Both the position numbers and the translations under genes were made by a program. Shown here piece by piece: positions 1 to 5,969 of a DNA stretch of 7,779 nucleotides (position 1 is its first letter; each line of letters starts with the position of its first letter). Origin of the DNA: Zoogloeaceae bacterium (lineage in GTDB: Bacteria; Pseudomonadota; Gammaproteobacteria; Burkholderiales; Rhodocyclaceae); the NCBI GenBank assembly GCA_031273145.1, contig JAISSL010000195.1, positions 1-7,779 on the forward strand, in the 5' to 3' direction. The notes under the pieces are model-generated. The model saw nothing but the letters and a program-made list of their open reading frames with translations, was not told where the DNA came from and did not search any database.

Positions 1-63
1 TCAAAAGGGCGCAATTTTAATAAGAAAACAAGGGGCTGTCAATCTTCTTCCATACCTTTTTCA

Positions 64-85
64 CGCACAAACTATCAGTTGTGCG
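64..85 (-). other. Inverted repeat over the 3' end of the last DUF3617 gene
   Basis: A perfect 7-bp inverted repeat (CGCACAA / TTGTGCG) with an 8-base loop spans the TGA stop codon at 75-77. In the direction of the gene it is followed by TGAAAAAGG rather than a run of T, so it does not look like a classic Rho-independent terminator. It may protect the mRNA 3' end or help Rho-dependent termination; that is inference. The remaining bases 1-63 hold no gene that I can see. Confidence 0.35.
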
Positions 86-509
86 GCTGCGCCTTGCCGC
101 AATCCGCCCCCAACCAGCGTCCCGACGATTGCTCGTGCTCCTTTTGCCCATTTTGCGTAATCCGCTCTATGGTCACAGAGTAGGCAGTATCGCTCTGGAA
201 GGTGATTTCGCCTTCGCCGCTGGAAGGCGGCTCTGTACAGGTGTAGGATATCTTGACCGTATTGCCTACCTTGGGTGATGCGTGAGTAGCGCACTTCTCA
301 TCCTGTGCAAACCACGCAAGCGGCGCAATCTCCCGCGCAAGCTGCACAGTTTCCTGTTTAGCTATTTCAGGCGTGATGCAGAACGCGATGAGCAAGGAAG
401 TATGCCGCGTGGTCAAGTGCCAAAGACCCGGCTTGATGCTTACGTCCTCAGCAAGGGCGGAAGCGGCAAAAAACAAAACCGCCGCAATGCCCAACGCCTT
501 GCATTTCAT
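75..509 (-). CDS. DUF3617 family secreted protein, short paralogue (copy 3 of tandem array)
   Basis: A 144-residue protein of unknown function. Residues 1-20 form a Sec signal peptide (MKCK, hydrophobic core, ALA|ED cleavage site), so it should be periplasmic. The mature part has the DUF3617 pattern: KPGLW at 26-30, CITPE at 44-48, a VGNTVK..YTC block at 81-91, SGEGEITF at 97-104, and a C-terminal GRWLGADCG. Four cysteines (44, 73, 91, 137) suggest two disulfides. Compared with its two neighbours, the stretch between the PGLW tryptophan and the first cysteine is 13 residues instead of about 47-48, and the stretch between the first two cysteines is 10 residues longer, so it has diverged or been partly deleted. 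The ATG is preceded by AGGA at suitable distance. It is the last gene of a three-gene operon, 36 bp after its neighbour. Family assignment is firm; function is unknown. Confidence 0.85.
   Translation of the reverse strand: MKCKALGIAAVLFFAASALAEDVSIKPGLWHLTTRHTSLLIAFCITPEIAKQETVQLAREIAPLAWFAQDEKCATHASPKVGNTVKISYTCTEPPSSGEGEITFQSDTAYSVTIERITQNGQKEHEQSSGRWLGADCGKAQPHN
181..270 (-). repeat. Duplicated 90-bp core of DUF3617 genes, unit in copy 3
   Basis: This block encodes the region from about VGNTVK to the DTAY motif. Counting by eye it matches the unit at 667-756 at 80 of 90 bases without gaps. It is the best preserved part of the tandem duplication, and includes an identical run of ten or more bases around CCGCTGGAAGGCGGCTCTG on the plus strand. 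Confidence 0.8.
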
Positions 510-545
510 GAGGTTTTCCTGACGGGAAAGCGCAAAAACCGCAGT

Positions 546-1067
546 TTATCGGGCAGGCGCAGGCAGCATCATCGGTTTTACTTTGCCGCAATCCGTGTTC
601 AGCCAGAGTCCCGACGTTTGCGAATCCACGTTTTTCTCGTTGTACACCGCCCGCATGGTCATGGAATAGGCGGTATCGCTTTGGAAAGTGATCTCACCCT
701 CGCCGCTGGAAGGCGGCTCTGTGCAGGTGTAAGACATCTTGACCGTATTGCCGACCTTGGGCGAGGTGTTGGTGGTGCATTTGCCATACTGCTGAACCGG
801 CACAATCTCCTGTTTAGCCTGTTCCGGCGTGATGCAAACCCGAATGACCATCCCCGTATCTTCCATTCTGATGCCATCCTTTGCCAGCTTGCCTTCCACT
901 TCCTTGCGCTCGTCTGGCGACATCTTCGCTACCTGCTGCTGCATGGCGGAGAATGCCGCCCCCTGCACGGTCATTTCCCAAAGACCCGGCTTGATGTTCA
1001 TGCCTTCGGCAAGGGCGGATGCGGCAAACAGCGCGACCGCTGCAATTCCCAAAACTTTGTATTTCAT
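546..1067 (-). CDS. DUF3617 family secreted protein (copy 2 of tandem array)
   Basis: A 173-residue periplasmic protein of unknown function, the most family-typical of the three tandem copies. I chose the ATG at 1067 because it is preceded by CAGGAGAAACATC, a strong Shine-Dalgarno sequence, and begins a signal peptide (residues 1-20, ending ALA|EG); the frame is open further upstream but that stretch overlaps the previous gene. Motifs: KPGLWEMT at 26-33, a charged helical segment with a PDERK stretch at 51-55, VCITPEQAKQE at 77-87, VGNTVKMSYTC at 105-115, SGEGEITF, and LWLNTDCGK near the end. Cysteines 78, 97, 115 and 160 are all conserved in the paralogues and fit two disulfides. Members of the family are widespread secreted proteins of proteobacteria with no established role. 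Confidence 0.9.
   Translation of the reverse strand: MKYKVLGIAAVALFAASALAEGMNIKPGLWEMTVQGAAFSAMQQQVAKMSPDERKEVEGKLAKDGIRMEDTGMVIRVCITPEQAKQEIVPVQQYGKCTTNTSPKVGNTVKMSYTCTEPPSSGEGEITFQSDTAYSMTMRAVYNEKNVDSQTSGLWLNTDCGKVKPMMLPAPAR
667..756 (-). repeat. Duplicated 90-bp core of DUF3617 genes, unit in copy 2
   Basis: Equivalent block in the middle gene; by eye 80 of 90 bases match the unit at 181-270 and about 75 of 90 match the unit at 1212-1301. Flanking sequence of the genes is much less alike, so this section is either under strong constraint or has been kept similar by gene conversion. Confidence 0.8.
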
Positions 1068-1099
1068 GATGTTTCTCCTGTTTTCCTGATTGATCGTGT

Positions 1100-1612
1100 T
1101 TATTTCACAGGCTGTGACGGCTTGACATTGCCACAACCCCCATTCAGCCAGCGCCCAAACGCCTGAAAATCCGTACGTTGTCCGTCGTCCACCGTCCACA
1201 TGGTCATGGAATAGGCGGTATCGTTCTGGAAGGTGATTTCACCTCCGCCGCTGGAAGGCGGCTCTGCACAGGTATAAGAGAGCTTGACCGTATTGCCTGT
1301 TCGAGACGTTTTTATGGGGCACCCCCTATGCGGTTGAACCTGCATGATTTCCTGTATAGTCGCTTCAGGCGTGAGGCAAACCTGAATGGTCATCCGAATG
1401 GACGACCCCTCCTGATCCATTTTCATTCGGGTGCCTTTTTTCTTGAACATGTGTGCTTCCGCTTGCTTGCGCTCGTCTAGCGTCTCCTGCTCAGTGGCTT
1501 CCGTTGCGTGTACGACGGTCATTTCCCAAAGCCCCGGTTTGAGGTCACCTGCGGCAGAGGCGGACATGGTAAACAGCAGAACCGCCGCAATTCCCAACGC
1601 TTTGCATTTCAT
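1100..1612 (-). CDS. DUF3617 family secreted protein (copy 1, first gene of tandem array)
   Basis: A 170-residue protein of unknown function and the promoter-proximal gene of the array. A signal peptide covers about residues 1-20 (MKCKALGIAAVLLF core, SASA|AG), implying periplasmic location. It has the family's LKPGLWEMT (24-32), a charged, methionine-rich middle section (about 40-76), VCLTPE (78-83), TGNTVKLSYTC (105-115), SGGGEITF and GRWLNGGCG. Cysteines 79, 98, 115 and 160 align with those of the other copies. The ATG at 1612 follows AGGGAAACATC, a moderate ribosome binding site. The next gene starts 32 bp downstream. A candidate promoter lies at 1661-1688. Family call is secure; the molecular role is not known. 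Confidence 0.88.
   Translation of the reverse strand: MKCKALGIAAVLLFTMSASAAGDLKPGLWEMTVVHATEATEQETLDERKQAEAHMFKKKGTRMKMDQEGSSIRMTIQVCLTPEATIQEIMQVQPHRGCPIKTSRTGNTVKLSYTCAEPPSSGGGEITFQNDTAYSMTMWTVDDGQRTDFQAFGRWLNGGCGNVKPSQPVK
1212..1301 (-). repeat. Duplicated 90-bp core of DUF3617 genes, unit in copy 1
   Basis: Equivalent block in the first gene of the array; about 75 of 90 bases match the unit at 667-756, with most differences at the end that encodes the start of the block (TGNTVK here instead of VGNTVK). Confidence 0.78.
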
Positions 1613-1660
1613 GATGTTTCCCTGTTGAAGTGAAAATGAAAACCATTTTACGGGATACCT

Positions 1661-1688
1661 TTTATTCGCGCAAACAAGGCAAGGTCAA
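1661..1688 (-). promoter_or_regulatory. Candidate sigma-70 promoter for the DUF3617 operon
   Basis: On the minus strand TTGACC (1683-1688) is followed after 16 bp by AATAAA (1661-1666), giving 5/6 and 4/6 matches to the -35 and -10 consensus. It would start transcription around 1654, about 40 bases before the first ATG. An alternative -10, TAAAAT at 1645-1650, has a better hexamer but a poorer -35. Judged by eye only. Confidence 0.35.
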
Positions 1689-1831
1689 TATTTGGTTGCG
1701 TCCAGAAAAGGAGGGGATTTACCCGCACTCGTCATTCCAGAGTAGGTGGGAAGAAGGCGGGCATCCCTCTTGCAAAAAGGGACTAAAACCTCGCTTTCTA
1801 CAAAAGCCGTCCGCAAAATCCGCGCAGTACC

Positions 1832-1855
1832 AATGGTTTTTCAGTTGCCATCTGC
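1832..1855 (-). repeat. Dispersed short repeat, copy A
   Basis: In minus-strand orientation this matches the copy at 5873-5896 at 22 of 24 bases, and the similarity continues for a few bases upstream (TCTTGCAGA in both). It lies in the region before uvrA, about 54 bp from its start codon, in opposite orientation to uvrA. It belongs to a family with core GCRGAYGGCRABTGAAAAA seen four times in this window. Confidence 0.7.
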
Positions 1856-1908
1856 AAGAGCCGCAAAAATTCCCTACAATGCCCTCTTTGTCCGTTTATC
1901 ATCCCTGC

Positions 1909-4737
1909 ATGAGCACTCTTCGCATTCGCGGCGCGCGTACCCACAACCTCAAGAACATCAGCCTCGACCTGCCGCGCGACAAACTGATCGTCATTACCGG
2001 GCTTTCCGGCTCTGGCAAGTCCTCGCTCGCGTTCGATACGCTCTACGCCGAAGGGCAGCGGCGGTATGTGGAATCGCTCTCTGCCTACGCGCGTCAGTTC
2101 CTGCAACTGATGGAAAAACCGGACGTGGATTTTATCGAAGGGCTTTCTCCCGCCATTGCCATCGAACAGAAAGCGGTTAACCACAATCCGCGCTCCACGG
2201 TGGGAACGGTTACGGAAATTCACGATTATCTGCGCCTTCTGTTTGCGCGGGCAGGGACGCCCTATTGCCCGGAGCATGGCCTGCCGCTTGCCGCGCAAAC
2301 CGTCTCGCAGATGGTCGACCACGTTCTCGCGCTGCCCGTGGATACCCGTCTGATGGTGCTCTCCCCCATTGTGGCAGAGCGGAAAGGCGAACAGCAGGAT
2401 TTGTTCGCGGAATTACGCGCCCAGGGCTTTGCGCGGCTCAGGATTGACGGCGCAATCTACGAAATGGACGCCCTGCCCAAGCTCGCCAAGACGAAAAAAC
2501 ACAGCGTGGATATTGTCGTCGACCGCCTGAAAGTCCGTCCCGACGCGCGGCAACGGTTGGCGGAATCGTTCGAGACCGCGCTGCGCCATGCCGACGGACG
2601 CGCCATCGTGCTGGAAATGGATTCGGAGACCGAACATCTGTTTTCCGCCCGCTTTGCCTGTCAAAAATGCAACTATTCCTTGCAGGAACTGGAACCGCGC
2701 CTCTTTTCCTTCAACAATCCAATGGGCGCCTGCCCGAAATGCGACGGACTGGGCGTCATCCAGTTTTTTGACCCGGCAAGGGTGGTGGTCGCGCCGCAGC
2801 GTTCCATCGCGGCAGGCGCAATCAAGGGGTGGGACAGGAAAAGCGCCTTCTATTTCCAGATGTTGCAGCAAGTAGCCGACCACTACGGCTTCGATGTCGA
2901 AGCGCCTTATGAAACTCTGGCTGAAGCGGCGCGTCAGATTGTCCTCTACGGTTCCGGGCGCGAATCCATTGAATTTTCCCACATGACGGAACGCGGAACC
3001 TGTTTCATCCGCAAACATCCCTTTGAGGGCGTACTGCGGAATCTGGAACGGCGCTATCGGGAAACGGATTCACAGATGATGCGCGAGGAACTGGCGCGTT
3101 ACATCAGCAACCAGACCTGCCCGCAATGCGAGGGCAGCCGCCTGAAAAAAGAAGCGCGGCATGTGCGGGTCGGCGATAAAACCCTGCATGAAATCAATCG
3201 CTTGCAACTGCGGGAAACGATAGATTTTTTTCAGGCGTTGGCGCTTACCGGCCACAAGGCGCAGGTGGCAGACAAGGTACTGAAGGAAATTCGCGCCCGA
3301 CTCAATTTTCTGGTCAATGTCGGCCTGGATTATCTCTGTCTCGAACGCTCGGCAGATACGCTTTCCGGCGGTGAAGCGCAGCGCATCCGGCTGGCAAGCC
3401 AGATCGGTTCCGGCTTGACCGGCGTCATGTACGTGCTGGATGAGCCTTCCATTGGTCTCCATCAGCGCGATAACGCGCGTCTGCTCGCTACGCTCTGCCA
3501 ACTGCGGGACATGGGCAATACGGTCATCGTGGTCGAGCATGACGAGGAAACCATCCGCCTGGCGGATCACATCGTGGATATTGGCCCCGGCGCGGGGGTG
3601 CATGGCGGCGAAGTTGTGGCGGAAGGTTCGGCCAAGGCCATTGCCGCGCATCCCGCCTCCATGACCGGCGCGTACCTCTCTGGCAAGCGCAAGATTGCCG
3701 TGCCGGAAAAACGCCGCCAGGCCGCAAACGGTCAAACGCTGAGGATTACCAACGCCTGCGGCAACAACCTGAAAGCGGTGGATTTTGAACTGCCGATTGG
3801 CGTTTTGACTTGCGTAACCGGAGTTTCCGGTTCCGGGAAATCCACCCTCATCAACGATACGCTCTACAAGGCGGCGGCGCGCGCCTTGAACGGCGCCAGC
3901 GCCGAACCCGCCGGGTATGATGAAATTCGCGGCCTTTCCTTTTTCGACAAGGTGGTGAGCGTCGATCAGGCGCCGATTGGCCGCACCCCGCGTTCCAACC
4001 CGGCTACCTATACCGGACTTTTGACGCCTATCCGCGAACTGTTCGCGCAAATCCCGGAAGCCCGCGCGCGCGGCTATCTGCCGGGGCGTTTTTCCTTCAA
4101 CGTCAAGGGCGGACGCTGCGAAGCCTGTCAGGGCGATGGCGCGCTCAAGGTCGAGATGCACTTTCTGCCCGATATTTACGTGCCTTGCGATGTCTGCCAC
4201 GGCAAACGCTACAACCGGGAAACCCTGGAAATCTGCTACAAGGGCAAGAACATTTACGACATTCTGGAAATGACGGTGGAAGTTGCGCGCGCCTTTTTCG
4301 ATCCCGTTCCGAATATCGCCCGCAAGCTGCAAACCCTGGTGGATGTTGGGCTTTCCTACATCACCCTGGGACAAAGCGCCACCACCCTTTCCGGCGGCGA
4401 AGCGCAACGGGTCAAACTCGCGCTCGAACTCTCGCGCCGCGATACCGGCAATACCCTCTACATTCTCGATGAACCCACCACCGGCCTGCATTTTGCGGAC
4501 ATCGAAATGTTGCTCTCCGTGCTGTACCATCTGGTCGAACGCGGCAATACCGTGGTGATGATTGAACACAACCTCGACGTAATCAAAACCGCCGACTGGA
4601 TTGTCGACCTGGGGCCGGAAGGCGGCGACGGTGGCGGACGCATTATCGCCACGGGCACGCCGGAAACAATCGCCACGATGCAGGGCAGCCATACCGGGCG
4701 TTTTCTCGCTTCAGTACTGAAGCGCAAAGCGCCATAA
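1909..4737 (+). CDS. uvrA: UvrA, excinuclease ABC subunit A
   Basis: UvrA is the damage-sensing ATPase of nucleotide excision repair: a dimer scans DNA, loads UvrB at lesions and leaves before UvrC cuts. The 942-residue product has the family's usual length and all landmarks. First ABC half: Walker A GLSGSGKS at 31-38, zinc-binding cysteines 251, 254, 275 and 278, a further CxxCxGSRL at 404-407, signature LSGGE at 485-489 and Walker B ending DE at 511-512. Second half: Walker A GVSGSGKS at 638-645, zinc finger cysteines 737, 740, 760 and 763, signature LSGGE at 827-831 and Walker B DE at 854-855. The UvrB-binding region lies around 130-245. I chose the ATG at 1909 because [17 protein letters not shown] is the normal start; it lacks a clear Shine-Dalgarno. 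ATG at 1879 (ten residues more) is the alternative. The MBL lipoprotein follows after 20 bp. Confidence 0.98.
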   Translation: MSTLRIRGARTHNLKNISLDLPRDKLIVITGLSGSGKSSLAFDTLYAEGQRRYVESLSAYARQFLQLMEKPDVDFIEGLSPAIAIEQKAVNHNPRSTVGTVTEIHDYLRLLFARAGTPYCPEHGLPLAAQTVSQMVDHVLALPVDTRLMVLSPIVAERKGEQQDLFAELRAQGFARLRIDGAIYEMDALPKLAKTKKHSVDIVVDRLKVRPDARQRLAESFETALRHADGRAIVLEMDSETEHLFSARFACQKCNYSLQELEPRLFSFNNPMGACPKCDGLGVIQFFDPARVVVAPQRSIAAGAIKGWDRKSAFYFQMLQQVADHYGFDVEAPYETLAEAARQIVLYGSGRESIEFSHMTERGTCFIRKHPFEGVLRNLERRYRETDSQMMREELARYISNQTCPQCEGSRLKKEARHVRVGDKTLHEINRLQLRETIDFFQALALTGHKAQVADKVLKEIRARLNFLVNVGLDYLCLERSADTLSGGEAQRIRLASQIGSGLTGVMYVLDEPSIGLHQRDNARLLATLCQLRDMGNTVIVVEHDEETIRLADHIVDIGPGAGVHGGEVVAEGSAKAIAAHPASMTGAYLSGKRKIAVPEKRRQAANGQTLRITNACGNNLKAVDFELPIGVLTCVTGVSGSGKSTLINDTLYKAAARALNGASAEPAGYDEIRGLSFFDKVVSVDQAPIGRTPRSNPATYTGLLTPIRELFAQIPEARARGYLPGRFSFNVKGGRCEACQGDGALKVEMHFLPDIYVPCDVCHGKRYNRETLEICYKGKNIYDILEMTVEVARAFFDPVPNIARKLQTLVDVGLSYITLGQSATTLSGGEAQRVKLALELSRRDTGNTLYILDEPTTGLHFADIEMLLSVLYHLVERGNTVVMIEHNLDVIKTADWIVDLGPEGGDGGGRIIATGTPETIATMQGSHTGRFLASVLKRKAP

Positions 4738-4747
4738 CCTCTTGAAC

Positions 4748-4753
4748 GGAAAG
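4748..4753 (+). promoter_or_regulatory. Ribosome binding site of the MBL lipoprotein gene
   Basis: GGAAAG ends four bases before the ATG at 4758. The same hexamer with the same four-base spacing precedes the proposed ATT start of the methyltransferase gene, which supports that start. Confidence 0.6.
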
Positions 4754-4757
4754 TCCC

Positions 4758-5918
4758 ATGATCCGAAAAATCCTGCGTATCCTGCTGAAAGCCTTTCTCA
4801 TCCTGCTCATTCCCGTCATTATCGCGGGCTGCCAGGTACTCCAGACCATTGGCGAGAAGCCAGGCCCGGAGGAAATCGCGCGCTACGAGCAGCTCTCCTA
4901 TTTCAAGGAAGGCGCCTTTCAGAACCCGATGGTTTTGCCCTTTTACCCGGATCGAATTACCGGCGCGGGACCTCAAAACTGGTGGCGGTTTCTGTGGTTC
5001 CTGCTCTCCAACCCGAACGCGCCCCAAACCACGTTGCCACTGGTCGCGCTGGATGCGTCCTCTTTTACGGCAGCGCCCGCTGAACTCGCGTTTTACTGGC
5101 TTGGGCATTCTTCCCTCATCATCGAACTGGATGGCCTGCGCTTTCTGGTCGACCCGGTACTCGGCAATGCCGCGCCCCTGCCCGGATTCGTCCGCCGCTA
5201 CGTGGATGCGCCCATTCAGCGCAAAGACCTGCCGCCCGTGGATTACGTCCTGATTACCCACGACCACTACGACCATCTGGAATACGCCACCATGCGCGCC
5301 CTGCGAAAACGGCCTGAAACCCACTTCGTCATGCCCTATGGGGTTGCCGCGCACTTCAGAAAATGGGGCGTGCCGGAAGAGCGCATCCACGAAATTGGCT
5401 GGGGAGAGAGCTTTCAGGCCGGCAAGGTGCGGGTTGTCTCGGAACGCACCCTTCATTTTTCCGGGCGAACCTTTCAACGCAATACAAGCCTCTGGAGCGC
5501 CTATGTCCTGCAAGGCGAAAAATCCCGCCTCTTCATCAGCGGAGATTCGGGCTATGGCGACCATTTCGCGGACATCGGGGCGCGACATGGCCCCTTTGAC
5601 CTGGCCTTTATCGAAATTGACGCCTGGAATCCCGGCTGGCCGAATACCCACATGTTCCCGGAAGAAGTCATCCGCGCCTGCCACGACATCGGCGCAAAAA
5701 CGCTGATTCCCGTGCACTGGGGCGTGTTCGACCTTGCGCGCCATCCCTGGGACGAGTCCATCCGCATGATTCGCACCCTCGTAAATCAGGATGGCACCAT
5801 CCACCTCATGACCCCAAAAATGGGAGAAAAGGTCATCCCAGGCGAAACCCAAACGCAGGATTGGTGGGTCTTGCAGACGGCAACTGAAAAACCATCTGAT
5901 CCAGCAGACGGCGATTGA
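4758..5918 (+). CDS. MBL-fold metallohydrolase lipoprotein, NAPE-PLD-like (COG2220)
   Basis: A 386-residue predicted zinc-dependent hydrolase. The N-terminus (MIRK, hydrophobic stretch 5-24, lipobox IAGC with Cys25, then Gln) marks it as a lipoprotein, probably sorted to the outer membrane and facing the periplasm. The metallo-beta-lactamase motif HDHYDH is at 168-173, with further likely ligands in LHFSGR (His233), GDSGY (Asp263) and PVHWG (His320); WLGHSS at 114-119 and the HFSGRTFQRNTSLW stretch are typical of the N-acyl-phosphatidylethanolamine phospholipase D/UlaG-like branch. Substrate is unknown; a phospholipid or N-acylated lipid is only a guess from the family. It follows uvrA by 20 bp with its own GGAAAG site, so is likely co-transcribed. 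The last 14 residues (QTATEKPSDPADGD) are encoded by two copies of a dispersed repeat and are not expected in homologues. Confidence 0.9.
   Translation: MIRKILRILLKAFLILLIPVIIAGCQVLQTIGEKPGPEEIARYEQLSYFKEGAFQNPMVLPFYPDRITGAGPQNWWRFLWFLLSNPNAPQTTLPLVALDASSFTAAPAELAFYWLGHSSLIIELDGLRFLVDPVLGNAAPLPGFVRRYVDAPIQRKDLPPVDYVLITHDHYDHLEYATMRALRKRPETHFVMPYGVAAHFRKWGVPEERIHEIGWGESFQAGKVRVVSERTLHFSGRTFQRNTSLWSAYVLQGEKSRLFISGDSGYGDHFADIGARHGPFDLAFIEIDAWNPGWPNTHMFPEEVIRACHDIGAKTLIPVHWGVFDLARHPWDESIRMIRTLVNQDGTIHLMTPKMGEKVIPGETQTQDWWVLQTATEKPSDPADGD
5873..5896 (+). repeat. Dispersed short repeat, copy B1
   Basis: First of two head-to-tail units, 31 bp apart, over the 3' end of the MBL gene. It matches copy A at 22/24 and copy B2 at 20/24 bases. 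The outer parts (CAGACGG and CCATCTG) can pair with one mismatch around an A-rich loop. Here the TGA inside the unit is out of frame, and the unit is read through as QTATEKP. Confidence 0.7.
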
Positions 5919-5936
5919 AAAAACATTGCCGCCTGC
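5904..5936 (+). repeat. Dispersed short repeat, copy B2, with hairpin
   Basis: Second head-to-tail unit; core at 5904-5927. Its TGA (5916-5918) is the stop codon of the MBL gene. GCAGACGGCGAT (5904-5915) and ATTGCCGCCTGC (5925-5936) form a 12-bp stem with one mismatch and one G-U pair around a 9-base A-rich loop. The hairpin is followed by A residues on the plus strand, so it is not a classic terminator for the MBL gene. Confidence 0.7.
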
Positions 5937-5954
5937 AAAAAATATTGCTCATAT

Positions 5955-5969
5955 CCTGCTCAGAGCAGG
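5955..5969. terminator. Candidate hairpin terminator between convergent genes
   Basis: CCTGCT and AGCAGG form a perfect 6-bp stem with a 3-base loop, overlapping the stop codon of the methyltransferase gene (5960-5962). On the minus strand a run of six T (AATATTTTTT) follows about 14 bases later; on the plus strand only a mixed TC tract (TCTTCCTGCTTTCC) follows. With 41 bp between two convergent genes a shared terminator is expected here, but the T runs are poorly placed. Confidence 0.3.

Larger units (their letters stand above)
1613..1908. other. Gene-free divergent region between the DUF3617 operon and uvrA
   Basis: This 296-bp stretch separates the divergent DUF3617 and uvrA units. It is open in the uvrA frame back to 1630, but the translated text there resembles no UvrA N-terminus, so I treat it as non-coding. 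It holds a candidate promoter for the DUF3617 genes (1661-1688), a short weak inverted repeat TCCCT...AGGGA (1764-1782), and one copy of the dispersed repeat (1832-1855). I find no LexA box of the CTGT-N8-ACAG type, so the SOS control known for E. coli uvrA is not supported here. For uvrA the only promoter-like element is TACAAT at 1875-1880 with a poor -35. Confidence 0.6.

Noticed and set aside
282..1166. 294-codon open frame on the plus strand across two DUF3617 genes
   Set aside because: It is antisense to two well-supported genes, repeats itself only because those genes are paralogues, and shows no domain or ribosome binding site.
1068..1199. 44-residue N-terminal extension of the middle DUF3617 gene
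   Set aside because: It would overlap the preceding gene and bury the signal peptide; the ATG at 1067 has a strong Shine-Dalgarno sequence.
1630..1908. 93-residue N-terminal extension of UvrA
   Set aside because: The frame is open but the sequence is unlike any UvrA N-terminus, and [17 protein letters not shown] is the standard beginning with the standard total length.
3070..4692. 540-codon open frame antisense to uvrA
   Set aside because: A shadow of GC-rich uvrA codons on the other strand; no recognisable protein features.
4458..5852. 464-codon open frame antisense to the end of uvrA and the MBL gene
   Set aside because: Spans two clear plus-strand genes and has no family resemblance.
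5873..5935. Possible minimal CRISPR array (two units containing GATTGAAA-like ends)
   Set aside because: The two units are head-to-tail with a 31-bp period and the similarity covers most of the period, leaving no spacers; other copies are dispersed singly and no cas genes are present.
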